DNA from: Henriciella sp.
Lineage (GTDB): Bacteria > Pseudomonadota > Alphaproteobacteria > Caulobacterales > Hyphomonadaceae
Reading direction: 5' to 3'
Assembly (NCBI GenBank): GCA_017642885.1
Contig: JAEPOM010000028.1
Coordinates: 1 to 36,305, forward strand
DNA: 36,305 bases
Part shown: positions 7,516 through 16,545 of the stretch, one piece after another
Layout of the letters: every line of letters begins with the position of its first letter
Numbering within the stretch: position 1 is the first letter of the stretch
The notes under the pieces: model-generated
The model's input: the letters and a program-made list of their open reading frames with translations, nothing else
What the model was told of the DNA's origin: nothing
The model's database searches: none
Position numbers and translations under genes: made by a program

Positions 7516-7785
7516 CTACCGGCGAATGCCGAGCTCTCCGATGAGCGTTTGGTAACGCTCATCATTTTTTCTCTTCACATAGTCGAGAAGTTTGCGTCGG
7601 GTGGCGACCATCGCCAGAAGTCCGCGACGCGAGTGGTTATCTTTTTTATTGTCCTGGAAGTGTTCGGTCAGATTGTTGATCCGTTCGGTCAGGATCGCGA
7701 CCTGGACTTCAGGACTACCCGTGTCACCTTCGGTGCGGGCAAATTTCTTGATCAGTTCAGCTTTACGCTCTGCAGTGATCGACAT
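7516..7785 (-). CDS. rpsO: 30S ribosomal protein S15
   Basis: The 89-residue protein ([15 protein letters not shown]...) has the S15 signature [25 protein letters not shown] and [25 protein letters not shown], and matches the usual S15 length exactly. It binds 16S rRNA in the platform of the small subunit. The start is the ATG at 7785; another ATG two codons upstream (7791) is in frame, but the purine stretch GAAAG is best spaced (7 bases) for the downstream one. The 192-base gap upstream to the ABC1-kinase gene holds its promoter region. No leader structure was clear by eye. Confidence 0.97.
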   Translation of the reverse strand: MSITAERKAELIKKFARTEGDTGSPEVQVAILTERINNLTEHFQDNKKDNHSRRGLLAMVATRRKLLDYVKRKNDERYQTLIGELGIRR

Positions 7786-7977
7786 CAGCATACTTTCAAT
7801 TGTCGCCTTGCGGCGGGTTTCAGATATGGCCTTCTGGCCTGAGTTTTGAGGGAGGGCGGCACCGATTCAGCCGTGTCCGAGATGTCGTCCAGGCAGGCTA
7901 GTGAGGCGCTTAGCTCGCTTCAAAGCGCGCATGTGGCACATTTGGTTGCATTTGGAAAGGGTTAGCGTGCCGTGGTT

Positions 7978-9339
7978 TTACAATCCCACCACGTCCAAAG
8001 CCTCCGCCTGCGCGGCGCCCAGCGCTTCCTCGCTGAACCCTTCCAGGCTTTCTTCAAACAGGCGGTGATAATTCAGCTCCGCGCCAAGCCTCAAATAGGC
8101 TGCGCCGAGCCCAATCGCAGCGCGGTCCATGAACACGAATTCGCGCGGGATGGTGACCGGCCCTTTCTCCTTGAGCAGCTTGCGCACAGCGAAAGCTTCC
8201 TTGCGACCATATTCGCCAGGTTTCACGCCATCGGCGACGCTGCGCACGCGGTCATCAAGGAGTGGACCATAGATAAACTTGGCCCAGATATTCAATACCT
8301 CGGCGAGCTCTCGCGTCAGGCCTTTGAAGCCCCATTTCTCGTAAGCTGCGAAGGCCGCATCAAAATCCTCGTTCAACGTCGCGCGATAGAGATCGACCAC
8401 GCCTGCGACAAAGCTCGGAGGGAAGATCCGGATGCAGCCAAAATCTAGTAGGTTGAGCCCGGCGCCATTCTCGGTCACCTGGTAGTTGCCAAGGTGCGGG
8501 TCACCATGAATGACCGCGCGTGTGTTGAACGGATACCACCACGTCCAGAACAGGTTTTCGGCAATCTTGTTTCGCACCTCTTGCGGCGCGCTCTCATACG
8601 CGTCGAGCCGCTCGCCGCTGACCCAGCTCATCGTCAGCAGGCGATCGGTACAGAGCTCGGGAACCGGATCTGGAACCGTCACGAAGGGTTTGTCAGCCAG
8701 GATGTGCGCGTAAAGCGCCATATGTTTCGCTTCGCGCGCATAATCGAGTTCCTCGCGCAGGCGGTCTGTGATCTCGTCGACCATTTCCGATGGGTCGATC
8801 GAGCCATCGAGGCGTTTAAACGTCCCGAGCAGGAGTTTCAGCTGACCGACATCGCTTTCAACGGCGGATGCCATGTCCGGATATTGCAGTTTGCAGGCGA
8901 CGGATTGCCCGTCTGGAAGCGTCGCGCGGTGGACTTGGCCGAGACTTGCCGCGTGCGCAGCCTCCTTACCGAACTCAGTGAATTTGCTTTGCCAGTCCGC
9001 GCCGAGTTCTGCTCTCATGCGTCGGCGTACAAACGGCCAGCCCATTGCCGGGGCTTGCGCCTGGAGCTGGCTGAGTTCGGCGGCATATTCAGCGGGCAGG
9101 AAGTCCGGAATGGTCGAGACCATTTGCGCGACTTTCATCAGGGGGCCCTTGGACTTGCCTAGCGCCGCGGCCAGCGCCTTGGCAATTCGCTCGTCACCTT
9201 TCTCGCCGCCGAACATCGCATTTGCCGCGAAGGTCAGCCCTGCACCTGACAGGTTGGTGCCCACCTTCATCGTACGCCCGAGGCGCGCCGATAGTCGGTT
9301 ACGTTCCGGGTCTTTCGAACTGTCTGGCAAATCGCTCAT
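7978..9339 (-). CDS. ABC1/UbiB-family atypical kinase
   Basis: The protein belongs to the ABC1 (AarF/ADCK/UbiB) protein-kinase-like family. Visible motifs in order are the N-terminal KxxQ motif in the form LMKVAQMVSTIPDFLP, the Ala-rich loop AAHAASLGQVHRA, the VACKLQYPDM lysine, ELDYAREAKHM, the catalytic VIHGDPHLGNYQV and the metal-binding LLDFGCIR. Family members support ubiquinone synthesis or act as ATPases on lipid substrates. KVAQ in place of KxGQ marks a subgroup common in alphaproteobacteria, so this need not be UbiB itself. No C-terminal membrane helices of the UbiB kind are seen. I choose the ATG at 9339 (453 residues) because GGAAGA precedes it, while the in-frame ATG at 9369 has no ribosome site. 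Confidence 0.88.
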   Translation of the reverse strand: MSDLPDSSKDPERNRLSARLGRTMKVGTNLSGAGLTFAANAMFGGEKGDERIAKALAAALGKSKGPLMKVAQMVSTIPDFLPAEYAAELSQLQAQAPAMGWPFVRRRMRAELGADWQSKFTEFGKEAAHAASLGQVHRATLPDGQSVACKLQYPDMASAVESDVGQLKLLLGTFKRLDGSIDPSEMVDEITDRLREELDYAREAKHMALYAHILADKPFVTVPDPVPELCTDRLLTMSWVSGERLDAYESAPQEVRNKIAENLFWTWWYPFNTRAVIHGDPHLGNYQVTENGAGLNLLDFGCIRIFPPSFVAGVVDLYRATLNEDFDAAFAAYEKWGFKGLTRELAEVLNIWAKFIYGPLLDDRVRSVADGVKPGEYGRKEAFAVRKLLKEKGPVTIPREFVFMDRAAIGLGAAYLRLGAELNYHRLFEESLEGFSEEALGAAQAEALDVVGL

Positions 9340-9411
9340 GTCATCTTCCGCGTAATCTATCTCCAACATAGGGCAGAAAGCGCTGCGACGAAGAGGAGAA
9401 GGAGTCGCGGT

Positions 9412-11670
9412 CTAGGTTAAGTCCGCGCCAATCGCTTCGGCTTTCTGGCGCACACTCGCATCCCCATCATTCTTGGCCACGGCGCTGACCAGTTCGCGAA
9501 TGAGGGATTGCGCATACATTCCTTGTCTGGGGTATTGCGATGCTAGCGCCAGCAATACTTCTGCTCTCATCCTCCCTTGGCCAAGGTACAAGTTGAAGGG
9601 CATCTCGAGATAAGTGGAGAATCTCTTTTTCAACGCATCGCGCACCTCTTCCGGCCAGGCGTCCCGAACGAGGAAACATCCAAGCAACGCCGCAGACTTT
9701 CCGGTTGTTCGATCCACCAGAAGCTCAAAACTCAAAAGGCGCGCGTACGCGAATTCGGGGCGACGGTGCACCGCGTCTAGGGCGATCGCTAAGCAGCCAA
9801 TTTGCGGACCGCGAAAGCGCCCATTATCTTGAAGCAACGCATCCAGGATCCGCTCAATCTCTCTTTTCTGCGCACGAAGCCACGCGCGATCGGCGGGTGC
9901 GCTGGATTGAAAAGAATGGCGGGCTTCTAGCGTCTGCCACCGCTGCGCCAATTGCCTGAGTTGTTCATGAGGTTCGCCCGCCAAAACCTCGTACTTTTTG
10001 ATCATCCACTCTGCGCCCATGCGCAGATCGTCCTTCTTCTCTCGCTTGATCAGCTCTCCAAGTCGCTCTCTGCTGTAGGGGAGAGGTTCCAGGTTCAACC
10101 GCTTTCGAGCGGTGACATGCGCATCAATCGCGCTTTCAAAGCGTCGTTTTGGTTCTAAGGTCTTCGACCCAGACGGAACGTGCATCCCTCTTTCGAAGAA
10201 CTCCTCTTCGGTGAACGGATCGAAAGCGTTGAGTTCACCGGTGGCGTACAGGCGTGTCTGCGTTCGGCTTCGCTGCCAGATCGTCAATGCCTGAAACAAA
10301 GCGGCCATTATGACGAGATCCACGATCGCTCGTGATGCGAATGTCAGATGTCGCGCCCATTCTCCGCTTGTTCCGCTTGAGGCTTCGAATGGAACATCAA
10401 CTTCGACATTGTAAATCTCCCACCAGTCAACGAACGGAACGGCTTTCGCGAGTTCAGCGCCGAAGAAGCTGAGCCAATCCAAGAGCGGATTTCCTGTCGA
10501 AGTCCCAGTCGTTTCGAAGAGGTCTAACGCGCCCTGGATTTGATAAAGGGCCAACGGCACGAGCACAAAGAGTGAGGCATACCCTAACAGGGCCTCATCT
10601 TTCAGATCATTGTCAAACCCGACCTTGATGTCGGAGTTTTCAGGGTTTGTGGATTGCAGGCGTGAGGCTATTTCTCGGTCCTCTTCAACCCAAGCCCAAC
10701 GCCGCCCGAGAGAAAGGGCAATGAGTGCAGCCAGGCCAATCGGGAGCAGTCCGTAAGGCGCGGCCAGGACGAACCCCATGGCGCTGAGGGGCAAGATTAC
10801 CAACACGACGAGCGCGTGCGGGACCATGAAGCCTCTCTGGGTGGCACCAGAAAGCGGCGCTATGAGCTTCACCAAAATTGAGTCCAGGTAGCTGGCGAGA
10901 CGCGCGGAAAATCGCAGACCTGCAAGCGGTATAGCGGCGTAATTATTGCCAACCACACTGTCCAGATTGTCGGCTTTGCGCTCCGTCCAATCGTTCCAGG
11001 CGCGCACGAAGTTGGGAATGAAAATGACCGCGAGAAACCCGCCCACAACAATGGTCATGGTGAGAACATTAATTTGCTGACCGAGTTCAAACCGGCCAGA
11101 TCCCGCAGCTCCTGCAAGGACTGCAATCAGTCCAAGAATTGCAGCTGTGATGACCAGTGTTGGAACCGAGACGACATCGTGCCGCAAGAGCGGTTGTTTC
11201 GTTATTGGACGAGAAAGCAATTCAATCCGGAAGATTGCCAATAATAAAGGGAAAAAGCTCAACAGAAAAAGCGTGCATCCGACGGTGAGACTGAGCGGGT
11301 CAATCGGTTCGCTGGATTGATTGATGATCCGAAGATCTATCACATTTGGGAACAGCGATGCCGCCTCAACGTAGAGGACCGCTGAGAACGCAATCAGGGA
11401 CGCAACGAGATAGAGAAACAATTCATGCAAGCTTGTCAGTGCTCGAGACTTTGAAATTTGCCAGGCGCGCAGCGACACGGCCGCGAGGACAAGTAGTCCC
11501 ACGAGGCCGATCGTCAGAACCCACGTCGTGCGGCCCAGGCCTAGAGTTTGGTCAAGCAGAGCCACTGATATAGCTGCACCAACCAACAAGAGTGATCGAA
11601 TAGCATCTATCAAACCGAGTCGGCCAAATGAAAGAAATGGTTTGCTTTGCTTTGTTTTGTCTTTGGTCAA
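9412..11670 (-). CDS. Large polytopic membrane protein of unknown function
   Basis: This 752-residue protein has about ten hydrophobic segments in its first 470 residues. Examples are near 19-41, 47-68, 83-105, 128-150, 170-192 and 203-222, a pair at 284-330, and later ones near 362-380 and 448-465. They are followed by a soluble, charged, helix-rich C-terminal region of about 280 residues with no motif I recognise. A loop near residues 385-440 (GTSTGNPLLDWLSFFGAEL... PFVDWWEIYNVEVDVPFEA) is probably extracytoplasmic. Translation appears to start at a TTG (11670), preceded by GGGGGAT at good spacing, and no nearby ATG is available. It is divergent from the uvrD-type helicase gene, with 139 bases between the starts. 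I see no transporter, channel or enzyme signature, and the C-terminal helices could be a HEAT-like or sensor region (inference). Confidence 0.8.
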   Translation of the reverse strand: MTKDKTKQSKPFLSFGRLGLIDAIRSLLLVGAAISVALLDQTLGLGRTTWVLTIGLVGLLVLAAVSLRAWQISKSRALTSLHELFLYLVASLIAFSAVLYVEAASLFPNVIDLRIINQSSEPIDPLSLTVGCTLFLLSFFPLLLAIFRIELLSRPITKQPLLRHDVVSVPTLVITAAILGLIAVLAGAAGSGRFELGQQINVLTMTIVVGGFLAVIFIPNFVRAWNDWTERKADNLDSVVGNNYAAIPLAGLRFSARLASYLDSILVKLIAPLSGATQRGFMVPHALVVLVILPLSAMGFVLAAPYGLLPIGLAALIALSLGRRWAWVEEDREIASRLQSTNPENSDIKVGFDNDLKDEALLGYASLFVLVPLALYQIQGALDLFETTGTSTGNPLLDWLSFFGAELAKAVPFVDWWEIYNVEVDVPFEASSGTSGEWARHLTFASRAIVDLVIMAALFQALTIWQRSRTQTRLYATGELNAFDPFTEEEFFERGMHVPSGSKTLEPKRRFESAIDAHVTARKRLNLEPLPYSRERLGELIKREKKDDLRMGAEWMIKKYEVLAGEPHEQLRQLAQRWQTLEARHSFQSSAPADRAWLRAQKREIERILDALLQDNGRFRGPQIGCLAIALDAVHRRPEFAYARLLSFELLVDRTTGKSAALLGCFLVRDAWPEEVRDALKKRFSTYLEMPFNLYLGQGRMRAEVLLALASQYPRQGMYAQSLIRELVSAVAKNDGDASVRQKAEAIGADLT

Positions 11671-11809
11671 GTTATCCCCCGATACTTACACCGTTTCCGC
11701 AGGATTAACTCATTGCGAAAGTGAAACAAGTTTTGTTTTTGACCAGATCGCGAACCCCGACGGCGTTTTATCCCTGCCCATGTATTCAAGAAGAGCCTAT
11801 ATTCCGCGC

Positions 11810-14146
11810 ATGACGGGACCGAATCGCAAGCTCACGATTTCAGAATTGGCCGCCGCGAGAGCGCCGGTGGCCAGTACGGATGCTGATTATCTGGACGGGC
11901 TGAACCCCGAACAGAAAGAGGCGGTGCTGACGACGGAGGGTCCGTTGCTGGTGCTGGCGGGGGCCGGGACCGGGAAGACACGGGTGCTGACGACCCGGCT
12001 GGCGCACATCATCGCGTCCGGGCTCGCCTATCCAAGCCAGACGCTGACGGTCACTTTTACCAACAAGGCGGCGCGCGAGATGCGCGAGCGGGCGCTGAAG
12101 CTGACCGGTGAGGCAGGCGAGGGCCTGCGCTGGCTTGGTACGTTCCACTCTATCTCCGCCCAGATCCTGCGCCGCCATGCCGAGCTTGTCGGGCTCAAAT
12201 CCTCGTTCACGATTATCGACACGGATGATCAGGTGCGGCTCTGCAAGCAGATCATCGAGGCCGAGGATATTGATTCGAAACGCTGGACGCCGCGCTATCT
12301 CGCCGGCCTGATCGATGGCTGGAAAAACCGCGCTTTGCTGCCAGACCGTGTGCCAGGCGATGAGGCGTACCAATTTGCTGATGGCAAGGGCATCAAGTGC
12401 TACCAGACCTATCAGAACCGGCTCAAGGTCCTGAACGCCTGCGATTTTGGCGATCTTCTGATCCACAATATTACGCTGTTTCAGGACAATCCGGACTTGC
12501 TCGCGGATTTCCATCGCAAGTTCAAATACGTTCTGGTCGATGAGTACCAGGATACGAACGTGGCGCAGTATCTCTGGCTGCGTCTTCTGGCGCAGGGAAA
12601 TTCCAACATTTGCTGTGTCGGCGATGATGATCAGTCGATCTATGGCTGGCGCGGCGCTGAGGTGGATAACATCCTGCGCTTCGAGAAGGATTTCCCAGGC
12701 GCGAAAGTGATCCGCCTTGAGCGCAACTACCGCTCAACCGAGCCGATCCTGGCTGCGGCGTCTGCGGTGATCTCGCACAATAAGGGACGTCTCGGCAAAA
12801 CGCTCTTCGTTGGCGGTGACTGGGCCGGCGACCCGGATGCCAAGAAGGTTCAGGTGCGCGGCCTTTGGGATGGCGAGGCGGAAGCCCGGATGATCTGCGA
12901 TGAGATCGAAGCCTGGGCGGCGAAAGGCGGCAAGAATCGCTACGAGGATTGCGCGATCCTGGTGCGCGCGTCCTGGCAGATGCGGCTGTTTGAAGAGCGG
13001 CTGATCATCCTCGGTATTCCGTACCGCGTAATTGGCGGCCCGCGTTTCTTCGAACGCGCCGAGATCCGGGACGCGATGGCGTATCTGCGCCTTATCCGCT
13101 CGACCGATGACGACCTGGCCTTTGAGCGCGTGGTCAACCAACCCAAGCGCGGCGTCGGCAATACGACGGTGCAAAAGCTGCAACGCTATGCCCGCGATGA
13201 TGGCCGGTCTCTGTTCACGCTGACGCCGATGGTGCTGCAAACCGATGAGATCAAAGGTCCCGGCAAGCGCGGCCTCACGCAATTTATCGACCAGCTCAAT
13301 CTTTGGCGCGACCGTCATGAAAATGGGTTGAGCCATACTGAACTCGCACAGGTCATTCTGGACGAGTCTGGCTATACTGACATGCTGCAAAAGGACCGCA
13401 GCCCGCAGGCACAAACCCGGCTCGATAACTTGAAAGAGCTGATCAATGCGATGGGCGAGTTCGACAATCTGACCGGATTCCTGGAGCATGTAGAATTGGT
13501 GATGGATTCCGGCGGCAAGTCGGATGGCGACGAAGTTCAGATCCTTACATTGCACGGCGCCAAGGGGCTGGAATGGCCGCTTGTCTTCCTGCCGGGGTGG
13601 GAAGAGGAAGTGTTCCCGTCTCGCCGCAGCCTGGATGAGAGCGGCATGAAGGGGCTCGAGGAAGAGCGCCGCCTCGCCTATGTCGGCATCACCCGGGCGC
13701 GCGAGGTTTGCAGGATTTCTTTTGTTGCTAACCGCCAGATATTCGGACGTTGGCAATCGGTCCTGCCAAGCCGCTTTGTTGACGAGCTGCCACATGAACA
13801 CGTCGAGGCCGAAGCTGAGACGGGTTACTCGTCCCTCCCCGGTGGCGAAGACGGTTTCACAGGCACAGTCGAAGACCTGGGGGAGCGCAGTTCCTATAAT
13901 TCCCCCGGCTGGAAACGGCTGAAGGAAAATTCGCGCGGCAGCTACGATTCCGGCCCGGTCATAGACGGCAAGGCGACGCTGGTCGCGTCTGAGTCCGGAC
14001 AGTCGGGGTTCAAGCTGAACCAGCGCGTGTTCCACGAAAAGTTCGGCTATGGCAAAGTCATGGACGCCAATGGCACCAAGCTCACCGTGGCTTTTGAGAA
14101 GGCCGGCTTGAAGAAGGTGATCTCGACCTTCGTCGTCGCTGCCTGA
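11810..14146 (+). CDS. uvrD: UvrD/PcrA-type superfamily 1 DNA helicase
   Basis: An ATP-driven 3'-5' helicase of about 778 residues acting in nucleotide excision repair, mismatch repair and clearance of stalled RNA polymerase. All SF1A motifs are present: Q motif LNPEQKEAV, Walker A AGAGTGKTRVL (about 50-60), Ia TFTNKAAREMRER, GTFHSISAQILRR, Walker B VDEYQDTN, III GDDDQSIYGWRGAEV, IV ERNYRSTEPIL, V LTLHGAKGLEW and VI RRLAYVGITRAREV. The C-terminus (NQRVFHEKFGYGKVM...KLTVAFEKAGLKKVI) is the Tudor-like domain that in PcrA/UvrD contacts RNA polymerase. The start is uncertain: ATG 11810 fits the conserved N-terminus, ATG 11780 would add ten residues, and neither has a close ribosome site. The FAD oxidoreductase gene starts 11 bases after its stop. 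Confidence 0.95.
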   Translation: MTGPNRKLTISELAAARAPVASTDADYLDGLNPEQKEAVLTTEGPLLVLAGAGTGKTRVLTTRLAHIIASGLAYPSQTLTVTFTNKAAREMRERALKLTGEAGEGLRWLGTFHSISAQILRRHAELVGLKSSFTIIDTDDQVRLCKQIIEAEDIDSKRWTPRYLAGLIDGWKNRALLPDRVPGDEAYQFADGKGIKCYQTYQNRLKVLNACDFGDLLIHNITLFQDNPDLLADFHRKFKYVLVDEYQDTNVAQYLWLRLLAQGNSNICCVGDDDQSIYGWRGAEVDNILRFEKDFPGAKVIRLERNYRSTEPILAAASAVISHNKGRLGKTLFVGGDWAGDPDAKKVQVRGLWDGEAEARMICDEIEAWAAKGGKNRYEDCAILVRASWQMRLFEERLIILGIPYRVIGGPRFFERAEIRDAMAYLRLIRSTDDDLAFERVVNQPKRGVGNTTVQKLQRYARDDGRSLFTLTPMVLQTDEIKGPGKRGLTQFIDQLNLWRDRHENGLSHTELAQVILDESGYTDMLQKDRSPQAQTRLDNLKELINAMGEFDNLTGFLEHVELVMDSGGKSDGDEVQILTLHGAKGLEWPLVFLPGWEEEVFPSRRSLDESGMKGLEEERRLAYVGITRAREVCRISFVANRQIFGRWQSVLPSRFVDELPHEHVEAEAETGYSSLPGGEDGFTGTVEDLGERSSYNSPGWKRLKENSRGSYDSGPVIDGKATLVASESGQSGFKLNQRVFHEKFGYGKVMDANGTKLTVAFEKAGLKKVISTFVVAA

Positions 14147-14157
14147 GGCGGCTTGGC

Positions 14158-15297
14158 ATGAAACTCGATACTGTGGTCATCGGTGCGGGCGTGATCGGCC
14201 TCGCCTGTGCTCGGGCCTTAGCGCTGCAAGGCCGGGATGTGGTTCTGCTGGAGCGCGGCACTCGCATCGCGGAGCAGACCTCAGCGCGCAATTCAGAAGT
14301 CGTCCACGCTGGCTTGTATTATCCGACCGGCTCCAACAAGGCGCGATTCTGCGTTGAAGGTCGCCGCAAGCTGTACGCCTATCTTGAGGCGCGTCAGATA
14401 GATCACACAAAATGCGGTAAGTTGATCGTGGCCACCGGCGCAGGTGAAGTGGAAAAGCTGAAAGTGCTCGCAGCGCAGGCGGGGGCCAACGGCGTGGAAG
14501 GGATCCGATATCTAACAGGTGAGGAAGCGCGCGACCTTGAGCCTGCTTTACCCGATACGATCTCTGCGGCGCTGCATTCGGCCGAGACAGGCATCCTCGA
14601 CAGCCACGCCTATTATCTCTCATTGCTCGGAGATTTTGAGCGGGCCGGCGGATCAATTGCTTATCAAAGCGACGTTCTGTCGGGCCGCGTGTCAGAGGCG
14701 GGCATTCGGCTCCGCATCGGGGACAGGAATGAAGGGGACGGGAATAAAGGGGGCGACGATGAGTATGAGATTGTGGCCGATCTGGTGATCAACGCAGCGG
14801 GCCTCCACGCGGTTCGGTTGGCCGCGGCGATAGACGGCCCGCATGTCGATGAGTTGCCGACGCCGCGCTTTGCCAAGGGGCACTATTTTTCAGTCTCGGG
14901 AACCGTGCCGTTTCGGCATCTGATCTATCCGATGCCAAATGAGGCGGGCCTCGGGACGCATCTCACCCTCGATCTAGGCGGGCGCGGCCGTCTCGGGCCA
15001 GATGTGGAATGGTTGCCGGAAGGTGCTGAGACGCCGTTCGACTATTCTGTTCCTGATGCGCTGGCAGAGACGTTCCATCAGGCGGCCAGGTCCTTCTGGC
15101 CAGACCTGCGCCTCGATCAATTGTCAGCGGACTATGCCGGGATCCGCCCGAAGCTCGTTGGCCCGGGACAGGCCCCGGCGGATTTTGTGATCCAGAACGC
15201 CGCCCAAGGGCGCTTGATCAACCTACTCGGCATTGAAAGCCCGGGACTAACCTCGTCGCTCGCGATTGGGGATTATGTGGGGCGTCTTACGACTTAG
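14158..15297 (+). CDS. FAD-dependent oxidoreductase, L-2-hydroxyglutarate oxidase-like
   Basis: The 379-residue protein has an N-terminal Rossmann FAD site ([27 protein letters not shown]). The segment [21 protein letters not shown], followed by CVEGRRKLY, is typical of the L-2-hydroxyglutarate dehydrogenase/oxidase branch of the DAO superfamily. Such enzymes oxidise the side product L-2-hydroxyglutarate to 2-oxoglutarate and pass electrons to the quinone pool or oxygen. The C-terminal FAD segment is seen near [18 protein letters not shown] Gly/Asp/Asn-rich insert ([16 protein letters not shown], around residue 190-205) looks like a surface loop expanded by short G-rich DNA repeats. The ribosome site GAGG overlaps the uvrD stop region, so the two are probably co-transcribed. 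The stop codon overlaps that of dnaJ (TTAG, 15294-15297). Substrate is inferred from the family only. Confidence 0.85.
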   Translation: MKLDTVVIGAGVIGLACARALALQGRDVVLLERGTRIAEQTSARNSEVVHAGLYYPTGSNKARFCVEGRRKLYAYLEARQIDHTKCGKLIVATGAGEVEKLKVLAAQAGANGVEGIRYLTGEEARDLEPALPDTISAALHSAETGILDSHAYYLSLLGDFERAGGSIAYQSDVLSGRVSEAGIRLRIGDRNEGDGNKGGDDEYEIVADLVINAAGLHAVRLAAAIDGPHVDELPTPRFAKGHYFSVSGTVPFRHLIYPMPNEAGLGTHLTLDLGGRGRLGPDVEWLPEGAETPFDYSVPDALAETFHQAARSFWPDLRLDQLSADYAGIRPKLVGPGQAPADFVIQNAAQGRLINLLGIESPGLTSSLAIGDYVGRLTT

Positions 15298-16463
15298 TGC
15301 TTCGCGACTTCGTCTTCGCCGCTAATATCGTCCCAGAATTTCTTCACGCGGCCCATAAAGCCTTCTGATTCCGGATTGCAGTCCTTGCCGGAGCAATCGC
15401 AGAACTCGCGCAGGATTTCCTTCTGGCGCGCGGAGAGATTGCGCGGTGTTTCGACGAACATCTCAATATAGAGGTCACCGGTCTGGTGATTGCCGCGCAA
15501 AGACGGCATGCCTTTGCCGCGTAGACGCAGTTTGCGGCCGGTCTGTGCCCCTTCGGGAACCGTGACGCGGGCGCGGCCGCCATCAATGGTCGGGATTTCC
15601 ACTTCACCGCCAAGCGCTGCGCAGACCATGGAGACCGGCGTGCGGCAGTACAGATTTGGGCCGTCGCGTTCAAAAATATCATGCTCATCGACATTGACGA
15701 AAATGTAGAGATCGCCTTTTGGGCCGCCTTGCGTGCCGGGTTCACCTTCGCCGGATAGACGAATGCGCATACCGGACTCGACCCCGGCTGGGATCTTGAC
15801 GGACAATTGGCGGTCTTCCTGGACTTGTCCGGCGCCGCGGCAGGTTTTGCATGGCTTCGCGATCACCTGGCCCTTGCCGCCGCAGCGATTGCAAGTGCGT
15901 TCCATTGTGAAAAAGCCCTGCTGCGCGCGGACGCGGCCTGCGCCCTGGCAGGTCGGGCAAGTTTCCGGGCTGGTGCCGGGTTCTGCGCCAGATCCGTCAC
16001 AGGTGCCGCAATCGACTGCGGAGGGCACATTGATCGTGGTCTCTTTGCCTGCAAACGCGTCTTCCAGCGAAATGTCCATATCATAGCGCAAGTCGGCGCC
16101 GCGCTGCGGACCGCCGCGCTGGCGTCCACCGCCAAACGGGTTGCCGCCAAAGACCTGGCTGAAAATGTCCTGGAAGATGTCGTTCGGGTCGCCGCCGCCG
16201 CCGAAGGGATTACCGCCGCCCGCGCCGCCCATGCCGCCTTCAAAGGCTGCATGTCCGAACCGGTCATAGGCCGCTTTCTTTTCAGGGTCAGACAGAATAG
16301 CATACGCCTCGCCGACTTCTTTGAACGCGGCCTCCGCTTCAGCATCATCCGGGTTCTGGTCCGGGTGAAACTTCATCGCAAGTTTGCGGTAGGCGCTCTT
16401 CAGCGCCTTTTCGTCTGCAGTTCGGTCAACGCCGAGCACGTCATAATAATCGCGTTTGCTCAT
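15294..16463 (-). CDS. dnaJ: Chaperone DnaJ (Hsp40, type I)
   Basis: DnaJ stimulates the DnaK ATPase and delivers unfolded proteins to it. The 389 residues have the J domain with KFHPDQNP (HPD), a Gly/Phe-rich linker ([20 protein letters not shown]) and four zinc-finger repeats ([32 protein letters not shown]). C-terminal substrate-binding domains and a tail follow. A second [12 protein letters not shown] stretch extends the glycine-rich linker. dnaK is not adjacent, although dnaK-dnaJ pairing is common, so dnaK must lie elsewhere or outside the window. It is convergent with the FAD oxidoreductase gene, with a 3-4 base overlap of the stop codons and no visible terminator between them. Confidence 0.97.
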   Translation of the reverse strand: MSKRDYYDVLGVDRTADEKALKSAYRKLAMKFHPDQNPDDAEAEAAFKEVGEAYAILSDPEKKAAYDRFGHAAFEGGMGGAGGGNPFGGGGDPNDIFQDIFSQVFGGNPFGGGRQRGGPQRGADLRYDMDISLEDAFAGKETTINVPSAVDCGTCDGSGAEPGTSPETCPTCQGAGRVRAQQGFFTMERTCNRCGGKGQVIAKPCKTCRGAGQVQEDRQLSVKIPAGVESGMRIRLSGEGEPGTQGGPKGDLYIFVNVDEHDIFERDGPNLYCRTPVSMVCAALGGEVEIPTIDGGRARVTVPEGAQTGRKLRLRGKGMPSLRGNHQTGDLYIEMFVETPRNLSARQKEILREFCDCSGKDCNPESEGFMGRVKKFWDDISGEDEVAKH

Positions 16464-16545
16464 CCGGACGGGTACCTATTTCTCACTCTCTCAGCCGCCA
16501 AGGTGGGGAGGTCCGGGGCGAAGTGCAAGGCCCTAAACTGCGTGC

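Noticed and set aside
12734..14035. 433-residue open frame on the minus strand inside uvrD
   Set aside because: It is antisense to a complete helicase gene with all motifs, reads as low-complexity Arg/His/Leu/Ala protein, and has no ribosome site. It is a by-product of high GC codon use.
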